Shown: one piece after another, positions 6,958 to 15,309 of the stretch
Layout: each line of letters starts with the position of its first letter
How positions within the stretch are numbered: position 1 is the stretch's first letter
Assembly: GCA_900752845.1 (NCBI GenBank)
Contig: CAADWU010000097.1
Location: 1-20,172 of the forward strand
Direction: 5' to 3'
DNA: 20,172 nucleotides
DNA from: Candidatus Gastranaerophilales bacterium
GTDB lineage: Bacteria; Cyanobacteriota; Vampirovibrionia; Gastranaerophilales; Gastranaerophilaceae
The notes under the pieces: model-generated
Databases searched by the model: none
The model's input: the letters and a program-made list of their open reading frames with translations, nothing else
Told to the model about the DNA's origin: nothing
Program-made: the position numbers and the translations under genes

Positions 6958-7362
6958 TTAATAAATTTTTTTTAAGTCTACATTTGATGATTTCACATAA
7001 TCGGTTAGTTTCATCATGTTGTCAAAAAGCTTGTCTGAAACAATATGCTCCATTTTACAGGCAATCTCAAGCGCTTCTTCACGTGGAATATTTAAAACCG
7101 ATATAAAAAATTCCGATATGTTTTCGTGTTTTTTTAAAACTTCTTTGGCAATTTTTTCTCCTTGAGCAGTAAGGGTAATCGGTGAATAAGGTGCATAATT
7201 AATCAGTTTTTTTTCGGACAAAATATTTAAAGCTCCGGTAACAGAAGCCTTTCTAACGCATAGTGCCTCTGCAATTGCCGTAACTTTTGCCTGTCCGTTT
7301 TTCAATACCTGTTTGTAAATTTCTTCAATATAATCTTCCAAACTAAAAGATAATTTTTCCAT
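6958..7362 (-). CDS. DtxR/MntR family metal-dependent repressor
   Basis: 134 residues: an N-terminal winged helix-turn-helix (about 1-70, including VTAIAEALCVRKASVTGALNIL compressed across 27-48) and the helical metal-binding/dimerisation domain, without the SH3-like third domain, as in MntR. Position by position, D10 and E13 match the MntR ligands D8 and E11, while H79, C102, E105 and H106 match DtxR/IdeR numbering. The Cys in ACKMEH replaces the Glu of MntR. The metal site thus mixes manganese- and iron-sensor features, and its cognate metal is uncertain. The start overlaps the phosphatase stop (TAATG), with AGGAG about 8 bases upstream, so it is translationally coupled. It closes the photolyase-phosphatase-regulator operon. 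Targets could include the ferritin or efflux genes nearby, which is inference. Confidence 0.88.
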   Translation of the reverse strand: MEKLSFSLEDYIEEIYKQVLKNGQAKVTAIAEALCVRKASVTGALNILSEKKLINYAPYSPITLTAQGEKIAKEVLKKHENISEFFISVLNIPREEALEIACKMEHIVSDKLFDNMMKLTDYVKSSNVDLKKIY

Positions 7363-8000
7363 TACATACTCCTGATTATGTTAATTATATCACGAGGATT
7401 ATCAATTATAAAGTCAGCACCCTCTAAATTTTTTCTGTCACGAAACCCCCAGGTGACACCGATACAAGGAATATCTGCATTTTTTGCCGTTTGAACATCC
7501 ACCTCTGAATCTCCAACATAAACAACGTTTTGTGCACCAAGCTGTTTTATTGCTTTTAAAACTCCGTCAGGAGCAGGTTTTTTAGGAACATCATCGGCTT
7601 GACCGATTGCAATATCAACCAAATCTTCAAAATATTTTTTACACAATTCTTTAACTGCCAAATCAAATTTATTAGACACCACACCGATTTTCAGACCATT
7701 GTTGCGCAAATCTTTCAGTATCTCTAAGATACTATTGTAAGGTGTAGTGTTATTATACATATTTTCAGAGTAGTTTTTCTTGAAAATTTCAAGACATTTT
7801 TCAGTTGTTTCTTTATCGCAAGAGTGGGGAACAGCCCTTTCTATAAGCTTTCTTACGCCGTTGCCTACAAAACATCTCACTTCTTCAAGCGAACGCTTTG
7901 GAAAACCCAGCTCATTAAGTGCAAAATTGGTACTGTTTTTTAAATCTTCCAGTGTATTTAAAAGTGTTCCGTCCAAATCAAAAATAACCGCATCAATCAT
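7362..8000 (-). CDS. gph: HAD hydrolase, phosphoglycolate phosphatase-like
   Basis: 212 residues, the usual length for Gph-type enzymes of the haloacid dehalogenase superfamily, which dephosphorylate 2-phosphoglycolate, a product of repair of oxidatively broken DNA ends. Motifs are complete: I, VIFDLDGTLLNT with nucleophile D8 and acid/base D10; II, VVSN near residue 110; III, KPAPDGVLKAI with the Lys; IV, YVGDSEVDVQTA with the Mg-binding acids. The alpha-helical cap lies between motifs I and II. Substrate specificity within this subfamily is not secure (pyrophosphatase PpaX and other sugar phosphatases look similar). It starts 12 bases after the photolyase stop with no clear ribosome site and shares one base with the regulator start. 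Pairing with a photolyase fits a DNA-repair role. Confidence 0.8.
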   Translation of the reverse strand: MIDAVIFDLDGTLLNTLEDLKNSTNFALNELGFPKRSLEEVRCFVGNGVRKLIERAVPHSCDKETTEKCLEIFKKNYSENMYNNTTPYNSILEILKDLRNNGLKIGVVSNKFDLAVKELCKKYFEDLVDIAIGQADDVPKKPAPDGVLKAIKQLGAQNVVYVGDSEVDVQTAKNADIPCIGVTWGFRDRKNLEGADFIIDNPRDIINIIRSM

Positions 8001-8012
8001 AGAGTTATTTTA

Positions 8013-9260
8013 TCATAAATATCTTTTAATATATTTTTCACGTTCTGCTTTGCCTTTTATACCTGTTAATCTTCTAATTTCGCCTGTTACAGGCATATTC
8101 ATAAACGGTCGGTCATGCAACCCTGCAATTGACCACAGTATTCCCACATAACCGTTAGGGCTTTCGCCGTCGTAAGCGTATTTATCATTCAAATATACTG
8201 CAATATCAACAGCTTCATATGGTGTATTTGTCCATTCCAGAAGCTTTTTAGCCCAGAACATACGAAGGTACCCGTGAATTTTACCTTCTTCAATAAGCTG
8301 TTTTTGTGTAGCATTCCATAAATCATCATAGCTTTGGGCATTTTCAAGCTGTTCTTTTGAAAAAATATGCGGACGCAAATCTTTTATATGGTAATTTAAA
8401 GTTTTTTTAGCCCAATCAGGTGCCCCGTCAAAGCTTTTATAATTTTTATTATATAAACAAAAATTGTCGGATAACTCAGCACGTACTATAAGTTCTTCAA
8501 GATAAACTTCCTTGCTTTCATCGGGTGCATCGGATTTTAAAACTTCAATTGCAGCTCTTTGCGGCGATAGAAATCCGAAATTAAAATAAGGCGACAGGTT
8601 GGAAGTTCCTCTTATATCAGGATTATTTTTGTCTTTCGGATAGTCTTTTAATTTATTTTTGACAAAATCTTCAAGAATTTTATAACCATTGTTTTTGCTA
8701 ATTTTTACTTTAGGAAAATCTGTCAGGTATTCATAAATTTTGTCATAGACTTTTTTACGGAAAGTGAATGCGCTGTATTCCTGCTTGTCAGATGCTATTC
8801 TTGCGGGAATAATATTATGACCGTCAACTTCATAAACCTTCCCACGATAATTCTTAAAAATGTCAGAAGTGATAAGAGGGTTGAAATCAATTACAATAGT
8901 TTGACTGTTCAAGCCTGATAAAAACTCATTTATACTTTCATCTATAATCTCAAAATCTATATTTTGAAGTTCGTAATTTTTTTTTAGAATTTCAATATTT
9001 TCCAAATAAAAATTATTTTTCCCGTCAGTTTCAAACCTCTTTTTAAGATGAACAACTTTAAAATTTTTAGCTTTTTCCCTTACAAAATTAAGCGCAAAAT
9101 TATCTTCCGCCCTCAAATCACGTGAAGTAAGATAAATAAATTCGTCAGAAATATCATTATTATTAATTTCAAAAACCCTTGAAGGATTAACTTTTTCTTC
9201 AATCATCGGGTTTTCGGAAATATATTTTGTCAGCTGACCTTTTTTACCGTTAGTATGCAT
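8013..9260 (-). CDS. phr: Class II CPD photolyase
   Basis: 415 residues. Light-driven, FAD-dependent repair of cyclobutane pyrimidine dimers. An N-terminal Rossmann-like domain (about 40-175) precedes the helical FAD domain. Class II signatures are clear: EELIVRAELSDNFCLYN (255-271), HGYLRMFWAKKLLEW (329-343) and SPNGYVGILWSIAGLHDRPF (367-386). W315, W336 and W343 have the same spacing (21 and 7) as the electron-transfer tryptophans W360, W381 and W388 of the Methanosarcina mazei class II enzyme, so photoreduction should work. Somewhat shorter than typical class II proteins (about 450). First gene of the operon with the phosphatase and metal regulator. No good ribosome site precedes the ATG at 9258-9260; Met19 is an alternative start, also without one. 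A TATAAT (9279-9284, minus strand) upstream could be its -10. Confidence 0.92.
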   Translation of the reverse strand: MHTNGKKGQLTKYISENPMIEEKVNPSRVFEINNNDISDEFIYLTSRDLRAEDNFALNFVREKAKNFKVVHLKKRFETDGKNNFYLENIEILKKNYELQNIDFEIIDESINEFLSGLNSQTIVIDFNPLITSDIFKNYRGKVYEVDGHNIIPARIASDKQEYSAFTFRKKVYDKIYEYLTDFPKVKISKNNGYKILEDFVKNKLKDYPKDKNNPDIRGTSNLSPYFNFGFLSPQRAAIEVLKSDAPDESKEVYLEELIVRAELSDNFCLYNKNYKSFDGAPDWAKKTLNYHIKDLRPHIFSKEQLENAQSYDDLWNATQKQLIEEGKIHGYLRMFWAKKLLEWTNTPYEAVDIAVYLNDKYAYDGESPNGYVGILWSIAGLHDRPFMNMPVTGEIRRLTGIKGKAEREKYIKRYL

Positions 9261-9315
9261 GAAATTATCTTAACTCTTATTATATTTACAAAAATCCGAT
9301 GATTTATTAATATTT

Positions 9316-9343
9316 TTGCATACCTCATTTTTAATGATATAAT
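9316..9343 (+). promoter_or_regulatory. Promoter of the heavy-metal efflux operon (extended -10)
   Basis: TTGCAT (9316-9321), a 16-base spacer and a perfect TATAAT (9338-9343) preceded by TG and one base (9335-9337) form an extended -10 promoter. It points at the efflux operon starting at 9378 and lies in the 117-base divergent gap shared with the photolyase operon. No clear inverted repeat for a metal regulator overlaps it. Confidence 0.65.
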
Positions 9344-9377
9344 CCTTTATACAAAATAACATTGAAAGAAAGACAGA

Positions 9378-10682
9378 ATGAAAAAGTTCCTCATTACACT
9401 ATTTCTGAATATGTGTCTTGTTTCAGCAAGCTATGCGGTTGATATCCCCGAAAAAATTTCATTGCCGCAAGCACTGGATTTAGCAGTGCAGAATAATATT
9501 GATTATAAATCCGTAAAACTTGATGTTGATATTGCAAAAAATAAAATTAAAGAAGCAAACAGACTTCAAAACCCTGACGTTAACATCTTTTATAATTTCG
9601 GAGCTTCAGGCAGAGGAAATCCGCAGCAGATAGGTTTATCGGAAACCATTGAAATTGCAAAGCGAGGAGCACGTAAAAAACTTGCAAAATCATACCTTGA
9701 ACTTGCAAAACAAAATGCAGGTTATTTTGAATTTGATTTAAAAATGGATGTAAGAGAGGCATATGTAAATCTTGTTGCCGCAAAATCAGTTTTGGATGCA
9801 CTTGAACAGCAGCAGCAATTACTTGAAGACCTGTTAAATATTGCTAAAAAACGTGTTGCTGCAGGCGCCTCTCCCGAAATGGATATTATTCAAGCTGAAA
9901 TTGCTTTAAATCAAATGGTTACACAGGTGAATACAGCAAAAGTGAACGTAAAAGCAGCTTCCATAGAATTTAATAAAGTCATTAATCCTAAAGAAAAAAC
10001 CGATATTCAATTTGATTCTAAAGATGAACTGTTTAACGACAAGGATAATTTCCTTGCCCTTTTAACCCCGAAACCGAATTTTGAAGTACCGTCTTTTGAT
10101 GAAATAACAGAAAATACATTAAAAAACAGATTTGATATAAGAATTGCAAAACAACAAATTGATGCTGCTCAAAAAAATCTTAAAGTTGTTGCAAGACAGC
10201 GTATTCCTGATTTGGCAATACAGGGCGGTTACGGCTATCAGCCGAAAAACTTTAATGATGAAGGAAAATATTTAAATGGAGCTTATGCAGGTGCAAGTCT
10301 TGTAAATATACCACTTTTATACACGTACAGACCGGAAATTAAAAATGCAAAAATCGAAGTTGATAAAGCATATTTAAATTATATGTCAACACAAAACAAA
10401 GCAATAAAAGACTTGAACAGTTCATACGAAAAATTTGTCACAGCAAAATTAAACCTTAATTATTACAACGAAAAACTTTTAAAAAGTTCAGAAGAAATGA
10501 TTAAGCTTTCCAAACGAAGCTACGAAGTCGGCAAGTCGAACCTTACTTCACTGATAGTAATGGAACAGTCTTACAAATCAATTATTGTTGGCTACACATA
10601 CGCTTTGGCAGAATATTATAACTGCTGGATTGATTTTTTAAGAGAAACAAATACGGAGGAGTTTAACCTTGAAGCTATTTAA
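9378..10682 (+). CDS. czcC: Outer-membrane channel of heavy-metal efflux pump (CzcC/CusC type)
   Basis: 434 residues with a signal peptide (1-20, cleavage after ASYA), followed directly by a mature N-terminus without lipobox Cys. Two tandem outer-membrane-efflux repeats are visible (about 28-200 and 245-425), each starting with a LPQALDLAVQNN- or ITENTLKNRFDI-type helix; NPDVNIFYNFG and SETIEIAKRGARKKLAKSYL are typical of the CzcC branch of TolC-like proteins. It would form the trimeric outer-membrane channel of the pump. The ribosome site is weak (GAAAGAAAG). Its end overlaps the next gene by 14 bases. Promoter at 9316-9343. The symbol denotes the family; the metal is not established. Confidence 0.88.
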   Translation: MKKFLITLFLNMCLVSASYAVDIPEKISLPQALDLAVQNNIDYKSVKLDVDIAKNKIKEANRLQNPDVNIFYNFGASGRGNPQQIGLSETIEIAKRGARKKLAKSYLELAKQNAGYFEFDLKMDVREAYVNLVAAKSVLDALEQQQQLLEDLLNIAKKRVAAGASPEMDIIQAEIALNQMVTQVNTAKVNVKAASIEFNKVINPKEKTDIQFDSKDELFNDKDNFLALLTPKPNFEVPSFDEITENTLKNRFDIRIAKQQIDAAQKNLKVVARQRIPDLAIQGGYGYQPKNFNDEGKYLNGAYAGASLVNIPLLYTYRPEIKNAKIEVDKAYLNYMSTQNKAIKDLNSSYEKFVTAKLNLNYYNEKLLKSSEEMIKLSKRSYEVGKSNLTSLIVMEQSYKSIIVGYTYALAEYYNCWIDFLRETNTEEFNLEAI

Positions 10683-13600
10683 CAACCTGATTAAACTCGC
10701 TGTTAGAAAAAAATATATTTCAGCTACAATTGCGCTGATTTTAATATTTTCAGGCATTTACTGTCTGAAAAATCTCGACATTGAAGCCTATCCTGATTTT
10801 ACCAATCCGATGGTTCAGGTTATTACGCAAATGCCGGGTAAATCAGCAGAAGAAGTCGAACGCCTCGCTACAATACCGTTAGAAAAAAACTTAAACGGAA
10901 TACCTAAAGAAAAAAAGCTTTATTCGAGTTCTCTTTTCGGACTTTCGGTTATAAAAATAGTTTTTGAAGACGGTCTTCCCTCACAGCAGATAAGACAGCA
11001 GGTGCTTGAAAGAATTTATCAGACCGAACTTCCTGAAGGAATTAAACCCGTCTTAGGACCCGATGCTTCAGCAATCGGTGAAATCTACCGCTACACACTG
11101 GAATCGGATTATTTCAATCCGATGACCTTAAAAGCAATCGAAGACTGGCAAATGGAAAAAGCTTTTAAACAGGTAGGCGGAATTATTGATGTAAACAGCT
11201 TCGGCGGACCGATAAAAACTTATAAAGTAATTATTAACCACGAAAAAATACGTTTCTACAGTCTTGATGTAGGTGAAATTTTTGATGCCATAAAAGCTTC
11301 AAACTCAACAGGCGGCGGTCATTATATTTCCAACAACGATCAGGCATATATTGTAAGAGGGCTTGGGCTTTACTCAAGTATAGAAAGCATTGAAAACACT
11401 GTAATTACATCAAGAAACGGTATTCCTATTCGTGTAAAAGATATAGGACAGGTAGTAATTGAGCCTGCCGTAAGAATAGGACAGGTCGGAAAAAACCTTG
11501 ATAATGATGTTATTGAAGGTATTGTTTTAATGAGAAAGGGTGAAAACCCTACAAAAACAATCAAAAACCTTGAACAAAAATTGCCCGATATTAAAGCCCG
11601 GCTTCCTAAAGGAGTGCATCTCGTACCGTTTTACGAAAGAAGCGAGCTTATACATAACACAATGCACACAATCGGACATAACGTTGTTGTCGGAATTATT
11701 TTTGTCATAATAGTTCTGTTCGCATTTATTTTGGATTTACGAATAACACTTATTGCCTCGCTTGTAATTCCTCTGGCATTAGGTTTTGCTTTTCTGTTAT
11801 TCAGGTTGTTTAATATACCTGCCAACCTTTTGAGTATGGGTGCCGTAGACTTCGGGATTATCGTAGACGGCGCAGTAATTCTTATGGAAAATATTCACAG
11901 ATGCATAAGCGATTACAAGGGTAACCTTACACAGAACAAAAAAGAAGCCTTGATTTATAAAGCCGTCAGAGAAGTGGGCAGCGTAATTGTATTTTCAACT
12001 TTAATAATTCTTTGTTGTTTCCTGCCTATATTTGCTTTTGACGGTGTTGCAGGCAAACTTTTCCATCCGCTGGCTTTCACAATGGGATTTTCTCTAATCG
12101 GTGCAGTTATTGCATCACTGCTTTTCCTTCCGGCAATTTCATCAATATATATTCCTGATAAAAAACTTGAAGAAAAGAAAACAATATTACATCAAAAACA
12201 CAAAGAAATAATGAGCAAAATTTCCGAAACATACATGAAATTTTTGCACAAAGTTTTTGCATATCCGAAAAAATTCCTGACAGGTGTATGCGTAATGTTT
12301 GCAGCAGCACTAACTCTTTTTTGCTTCACAGGTTCCGAGTTTTTGCCGAACCTTGATGAAGGAAATATCTGGCTAAGGGTAACAGTTTTACCGAGAAGCA
12401 CAACTATTGCCCACTCAGTGGATGTTGCAAGGAGCATAAGAGAAGTTTTGCTTACCTATCCTGAAGTTAAAAATGTTATTTCGCACATAGGTTCTGCCGA
12501 CGATGGCACAGACCCGAATCTTTTAAGCAACATTGAAAACATGGTTGATTTAAAACTTGCAAAAGACTGGAGATGGAAATGGTTTGGCAACAAGCAGAAA
12601 CTTATCGAAGATATGTCCCAAAAATTGTCCGATATACCCGGTATTACGACATATTTTACGCAATACATTCAGGATAACGTTGAAGAAGCAGTATCCGGTT
12701 CAAAAGGTCAGGTTGTACTGAAAATTTACGGTACTGATTTGTATGAACTTCAAAAACTTCAAGATGAAAGTATAGCTTTGCTTTCAAACGTCAAAGGTAT
12801 TGTTGACCTTTCTTACGACCAGATTATCGGCCAGCCTCAATATCAGATTAAAATTGACAGGGTTAAAGCTGCACGCTACGGTCTGAGAAGCGATGATATA
12901 CAGAAAGTTGTAGAAATTGCAATCGGCGGTAAAAATGCTACTCAGGTTCTTGAAAACGAAAAGCGTTTTGATGTATTTTTAAGACTGGAGCCTAATGACA
13001 GGGATTCATTGAGAAAAGTTCAGAATATTATTGTGAAAACTCCCGAGGGAATATCCGTTCCCTTAAGCAATGTAACCGAAATAACCACCGACAACGGCGC
13101 AATGATTATTACAAGAAGCGAAAACTCACGTGTAGCAATTGTACGATTTAACATAAGAGGACGTGACTTAGGCTCAACAGTAAAAGATGCCGAAAAAGTT
13201 CTTGATAAAAAATTAAATCTTCCTGATGAATACCAGCTTAAATGGGCAGGTCAATCCGAAAGCCAGCAGCACGCAAACACAAGATTGGCAATAATTTTAC
13301 CTATAACACTTATATTAATCGGATTAATACTTCACTTAAATTACAAGAACAAAAAACACGTGCTTATTGCGATGTCCACTATACTTGTAACCCTTTCAGG
13401 ATGTATTTTTGCATTGTTTGTTACGAGAACGTATTTTTCAATATCGGCAGGCGTAGGTTTTATAGCTGCAATCGGTGTATCTATCCAAAACGGTGTAATA
13501 CTTTTATCATCAATCATAAGGCAGCACAAATATTGCCGTAATTCGCTTGATGCTGCAATAAGCGGAGCGGTACTAAAATTAAGACCTGTACTAACTGCTT

Positions 13601-13815
13601 CACTCGTTGCAATTTTAGGACTTTTTCCTGCGGCTTTATCAAACGGTATAGGAGCACAAAGCCAAAAACCTTTTGCAATAGCAATTATCGGCGGTCTGTC
13701 AGTTGGAACCGTCTTTACAATATTTTTAATTCCGTTATTATATAATTTAATCGAAAATAGCAGCTCTAAACAAAAAAAACAAACTGAAAAAAAAGATTTA
13801 ATGGAGAAAGTATAA
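10669..13815 (+). CDS. czcA: Heavy-metal efflux RND pump (CzcA/CusA family)
   Basis: 1048 residues, full length for the HME branch of RND transporters: proton-driven inner-membrane pumps exporting divalent or monovalent metal ions. Membrane helices lie at about 15-33, 335-500 (five or six), 535-555 and 870-1030. GAVDFGIIVDGAVILMEN carries D394, D400 and E407, with the same 6 and 7 spacing as the proton-relay acids D402, D408 and E415 of CzcA. The segment QDNVEEAVSG (668-677) aligns with the CusA region holding one of its Cu(I)-binding methionines; no Met is present here, which argues against copper/silver. The start is TTG at 10669, supported by GGAGGAG ending 7 bases before it. The gene overlaps czcC by 14 bases and the adaptor by one (TAATG). 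The C-terminus is a Lys-rich tail. Confidence 0.92.
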   Translation: MKLFNNLIKLAVRKKYISATIALILIFSGIYCLKNLDIEAYPDFTNPMVQVITQMPGKSAEEVERLATIPLEKNLNGIPKEKKLYSSSLFGLSVIKIVFEDGLPSQQIRQQVLERIYQTELPEGIKPVLGPDASAIGEIYRYTLESDYFNPMTLKAIEDWQMEKAFKQVGGIIDVNSFGGPIKTYKVIINHEKIRFYSLDVGEIFDAIKASNSTGGGHYISNNDQAYIVRGLGLYSSIESIENTVITSRNGIPIRVKDIGQVVIEPAVRIGQVGKNLDNDVIEGIVLMRKGENPTKTIKNLEQKLPDIKARLPKGVHLVPFYERSELIHNTMHTIGHNVVVGIIFVIIVLFAFILDLRITLIASLVIPLALGFAFLLFRLFNIPANLLSMGAVDFGIIVDGAVILMENIHRCISDYKGNLTQNKKEALIYKAVREVGSVIVFSTLIILCCFLPIFAFDGVAGKLFHPLAFTMGFSLIGAVIASLLFLPAISSIYIPDKKLEEKKTILHQKHKEIMSKISETYMKFLHKVFAYPKKFLTGVCVMFAAALTLFCFTGSEFLPNLDEGNIWLRVTVLPRSTTIAHSVDVARSIREVLLTYPEVKNVISHIGSADDGTDPNLLSNIENMVDLKLAKDWRWKWFGNKQKLIEDMSQKLSDIPGITTYFTQYIQDNVEEAVSGSKGQVVLKIYGTDLYELQKLQDESIALLSNVKGIVDLSYDQIIGQPQYQIKIDRVKAARYGLRSDDIQKVVEIAIGGKNATQVLENEKRFDVFLRLEPNDRDSLRKVQNIIVKTPEGISVPLSNVTEITTDNGAMIITRSENSRVAIVRFNIRGRDLGSTVKDAEKVLDKKLNLPDEYQLKWAGQSESQQHANTRLAIILPITLILIGLILHLNYKNKKHVLIAMSTILVTLSGCIFALFVTRTYFSISAGVGFIAAIGVSIQNGVILLSSIIRQHKYCRNSLDAAISGAVLKLRPVLTASLVAILGLFPAALSNGIGAQSQKPFAIAIIGGLSVGTVFTIFLIPLLYNLIENSSSKQKKQTEKKDLMEKV

Positions 13816-15002
13816 TGAAAATTCTTAAATTGTTTATAATTTTATCGTTAATGTTTGTATTTGCAGGATGTTCTTTAAAAAAAGAAACTTCTGCCGTAAA
13901 TAAACTTCTCACATTAACTGAGGCACAAGAAAAGAATGCTAAGATTGAAACTTCTCCTCTTTCTGAAATGGATATAGAACTCCAAATCACAATTCCTGCT
14001 CAATTTAAAGCAAGAAATCAATCAATAGAAAGAATTTACTCGCCGATTGACGGAAAAATTACCGAAGTCTACGTTGAACCCGGAGCAGAATTAAAAAAAG
14101 ACCAGCCGATTGTGCAGATTAAATCCGATGAAATCAGCCAAATTCAGTTAGAATTTTTAGAAAAAATTCTTGAAATTGATGCAAATATAAACGAAATGAA
14201 AGCCCAGTTTGATTTATCTAAACAAGCTTTCAACAGGGAAAAAACTCTTTTTAACGAAAAAATATCTTCCCGCTCTGAATACGAAATTGCAAACGCACAG
14301 ATGCGAAAAGACAGCGCAAATCTTAATGCCCTGTATACCAAACGTTCCGCATTAATTCAGGTCTACAAACAAAGACTTGCAGTCTACGGCGCAAGCCTTG
14401 ATATTGTTTTGAAAACAAAACAAATTTATCCTTACGTTACCTTAAAATCAAGCAAAAACGGTATATTACTTGAAAGAAAAGTTAATCCGGGTGAAATTGT
14501 AGAAAAAAACAGGGAACTCTTTAACCTCGCTGACCTATCAACAATCTGGCTTGTAGGTTATGCATTTGAAAAAGATTCATCTAATCTTTACAAAGGCGAA
14601 GCGGTGACAGGAACTTTGGAAGAAAATTCAGGAACAGTAAACGGAGTGCTTTCCTACGTTTCGCCGATACTTGATAATACAACCAAAACCCTTGAAGTAC
14701 GTGCTGATATTCCGAACAAAGATTTCAAAATTAAACCGAATATGTACGCTGAAATGTTTGTAAACACAGGCATAATAAACGTCCTTGCAATCCCTAATGA
14801 TGCCGTTGAAAAATACGGCGACTACAATTTTGCATACGTAAAAGTTAAACCTCACACTTACGAAGAACGTAAAGTAGTTATCGGCAAGAAGAATGATACA
14901 TACTCACAAGTAATTTCAGGCATCAAAGCAGGCGAACAAGTCGTTGTAAAAGGCTCATTCGAACTTCTTGGCGAAAGTATTAAAAAACAGGAACTATATT
15001 AA
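13815..15002 (+). CDS. czcB: Periplasmic adaptor (membrane fusion) lipoprotein of the metal efflux pump
   Basis: 395 residues. The N-terminus is a lipoprotein signal with lipobox VFAGC (C19), so it should be anchored to the inner membrane. YSPIDGKITEVYVEPGAELKK compressed within 77-97 is the first half of the biotinyl-lipoyl-like domain; a helical hairpin (about 110-190) follows, then the second lipoyl half with LKSSKNGILLERKVNPGE, a beta-barrel region and a C-terminal membrane-proximal domain ending GEQVVVKGSFELLGE. It links pump and outer-membrane channel. It has no His- or Met-rich metal-binding tail. Start and upstream stop share one base (TAATG) with GGAG 8 bases upstream. Gene order is channel-pump-adaptor. 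Its stop overlaps the stop of the convergent small gene on the palindrome TTAA. Confidence 0.9.
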   Translation: MKILKLFIILSLMFVFAGCSLKKETSAVNKLLTLTEAQEKNAKIETSPLSEMDIELQITIPAQFKARNQSIERIYSPIDGKITEVYVEPGAELKKDQPIVQIKSDEISQIQLEFLEKILEIDANINEMKAQFDLSKQAFNREKTLFNEKISSRSEYEIANAQMRKDSANLNALYTKRSALIQVYKQRLAVYGASLDIVLKTKQIYPYVTLKSSKNGILLERKVNPGEIVEKNRELFNLADLSTIWLVGYAFEKDSSNLYKGEAVTGTLEENSGTVNGVLSYVSPILDNTTKTLEVRADIPNKDFKIKPNMYAEMFVNTGIINVLAIPNDAVEKYGDYNFAYVKVKPHTYEERKVVIGKKNDTYSQVISGIKAGEQVVVKGSFELLGESIKKQELY

Positions 15003-15232
15003 TTTTTCCTCTTTTTTATATAATTTTTCAGCTGACAATAACCTTCATATATTACAATAGGTAAACTTGTATATCCGAGAACAATCAAAGCATCTTTTAC
15101 AGGTGTCTTACGTATTTGTAATAAAGTTTTTGATTTGTCATTTTGAGGTAAAGGTTTATTTACATTAATTTTTACTGGTTGGACTTTCATATGAATATTT
15201 TCTGATTTTTTATGAATATTCACATTAGCCAA
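14999..15232 (-). CDS. Small membrane-anchored protein, TTG start
   Basis: 77 residues if the TTG at 15230-15232 is used; an AGGAAG ribosome site (15241-15246) lies 8 bases before it, which supports this start. An internal ATG (15188-15190, residue 15) lacks a ribosome site. The polar, Lys/Asn-rich N-terminal half is followed by one hydrophobic helix at about 47-63 (DALIVLGYTSLPIVIYE) and a very basic tail (KNYIKKRKN), suggesting a cytoplasmic-facing anchor. Family not recognised; the N-terminal style resembles small proteins of Gastranaerophilales. It converges on the adaptor gene with a 4-base overlap. A real but minor gene. Confidence 0.55.
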   Translation of the reverse strand: MANVNIHKKSENIHMKVQPVKINVNKPLPQNDKSKTLLQIRKTPVKDALIVLGYTSLPIVIYEGYCQLKNYIKKRKN

Positions 15233-15309
15233 AAGATTATCTTCCTACACAATTATTTATTTTTATAATATAATCTTAAACAGCTGAAAAATATAAATAG
15301 GAAAAAGAT

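Noticed and set aside
8013..9206. Alternative photolyase start at Met19
   Set aside because: Neither Met1 nor Met19 has a ribosome site; the longer form was kept as the default, but the start remains uncertain.
13242..13541. 99-residue plus-strand frame in the pump gene
   Set aside because: It lies in another frame of the RND pump across its conserved C-terminal membrane helices, with no ribosome site.
10669..13815. Naming the pump cusA (copper/silver)
   Set aside because: The region corresponding to a Cu(I)-binding Met of CusA has NVEEAV instead, so a CzcA-like family label was used without claiming the metal.
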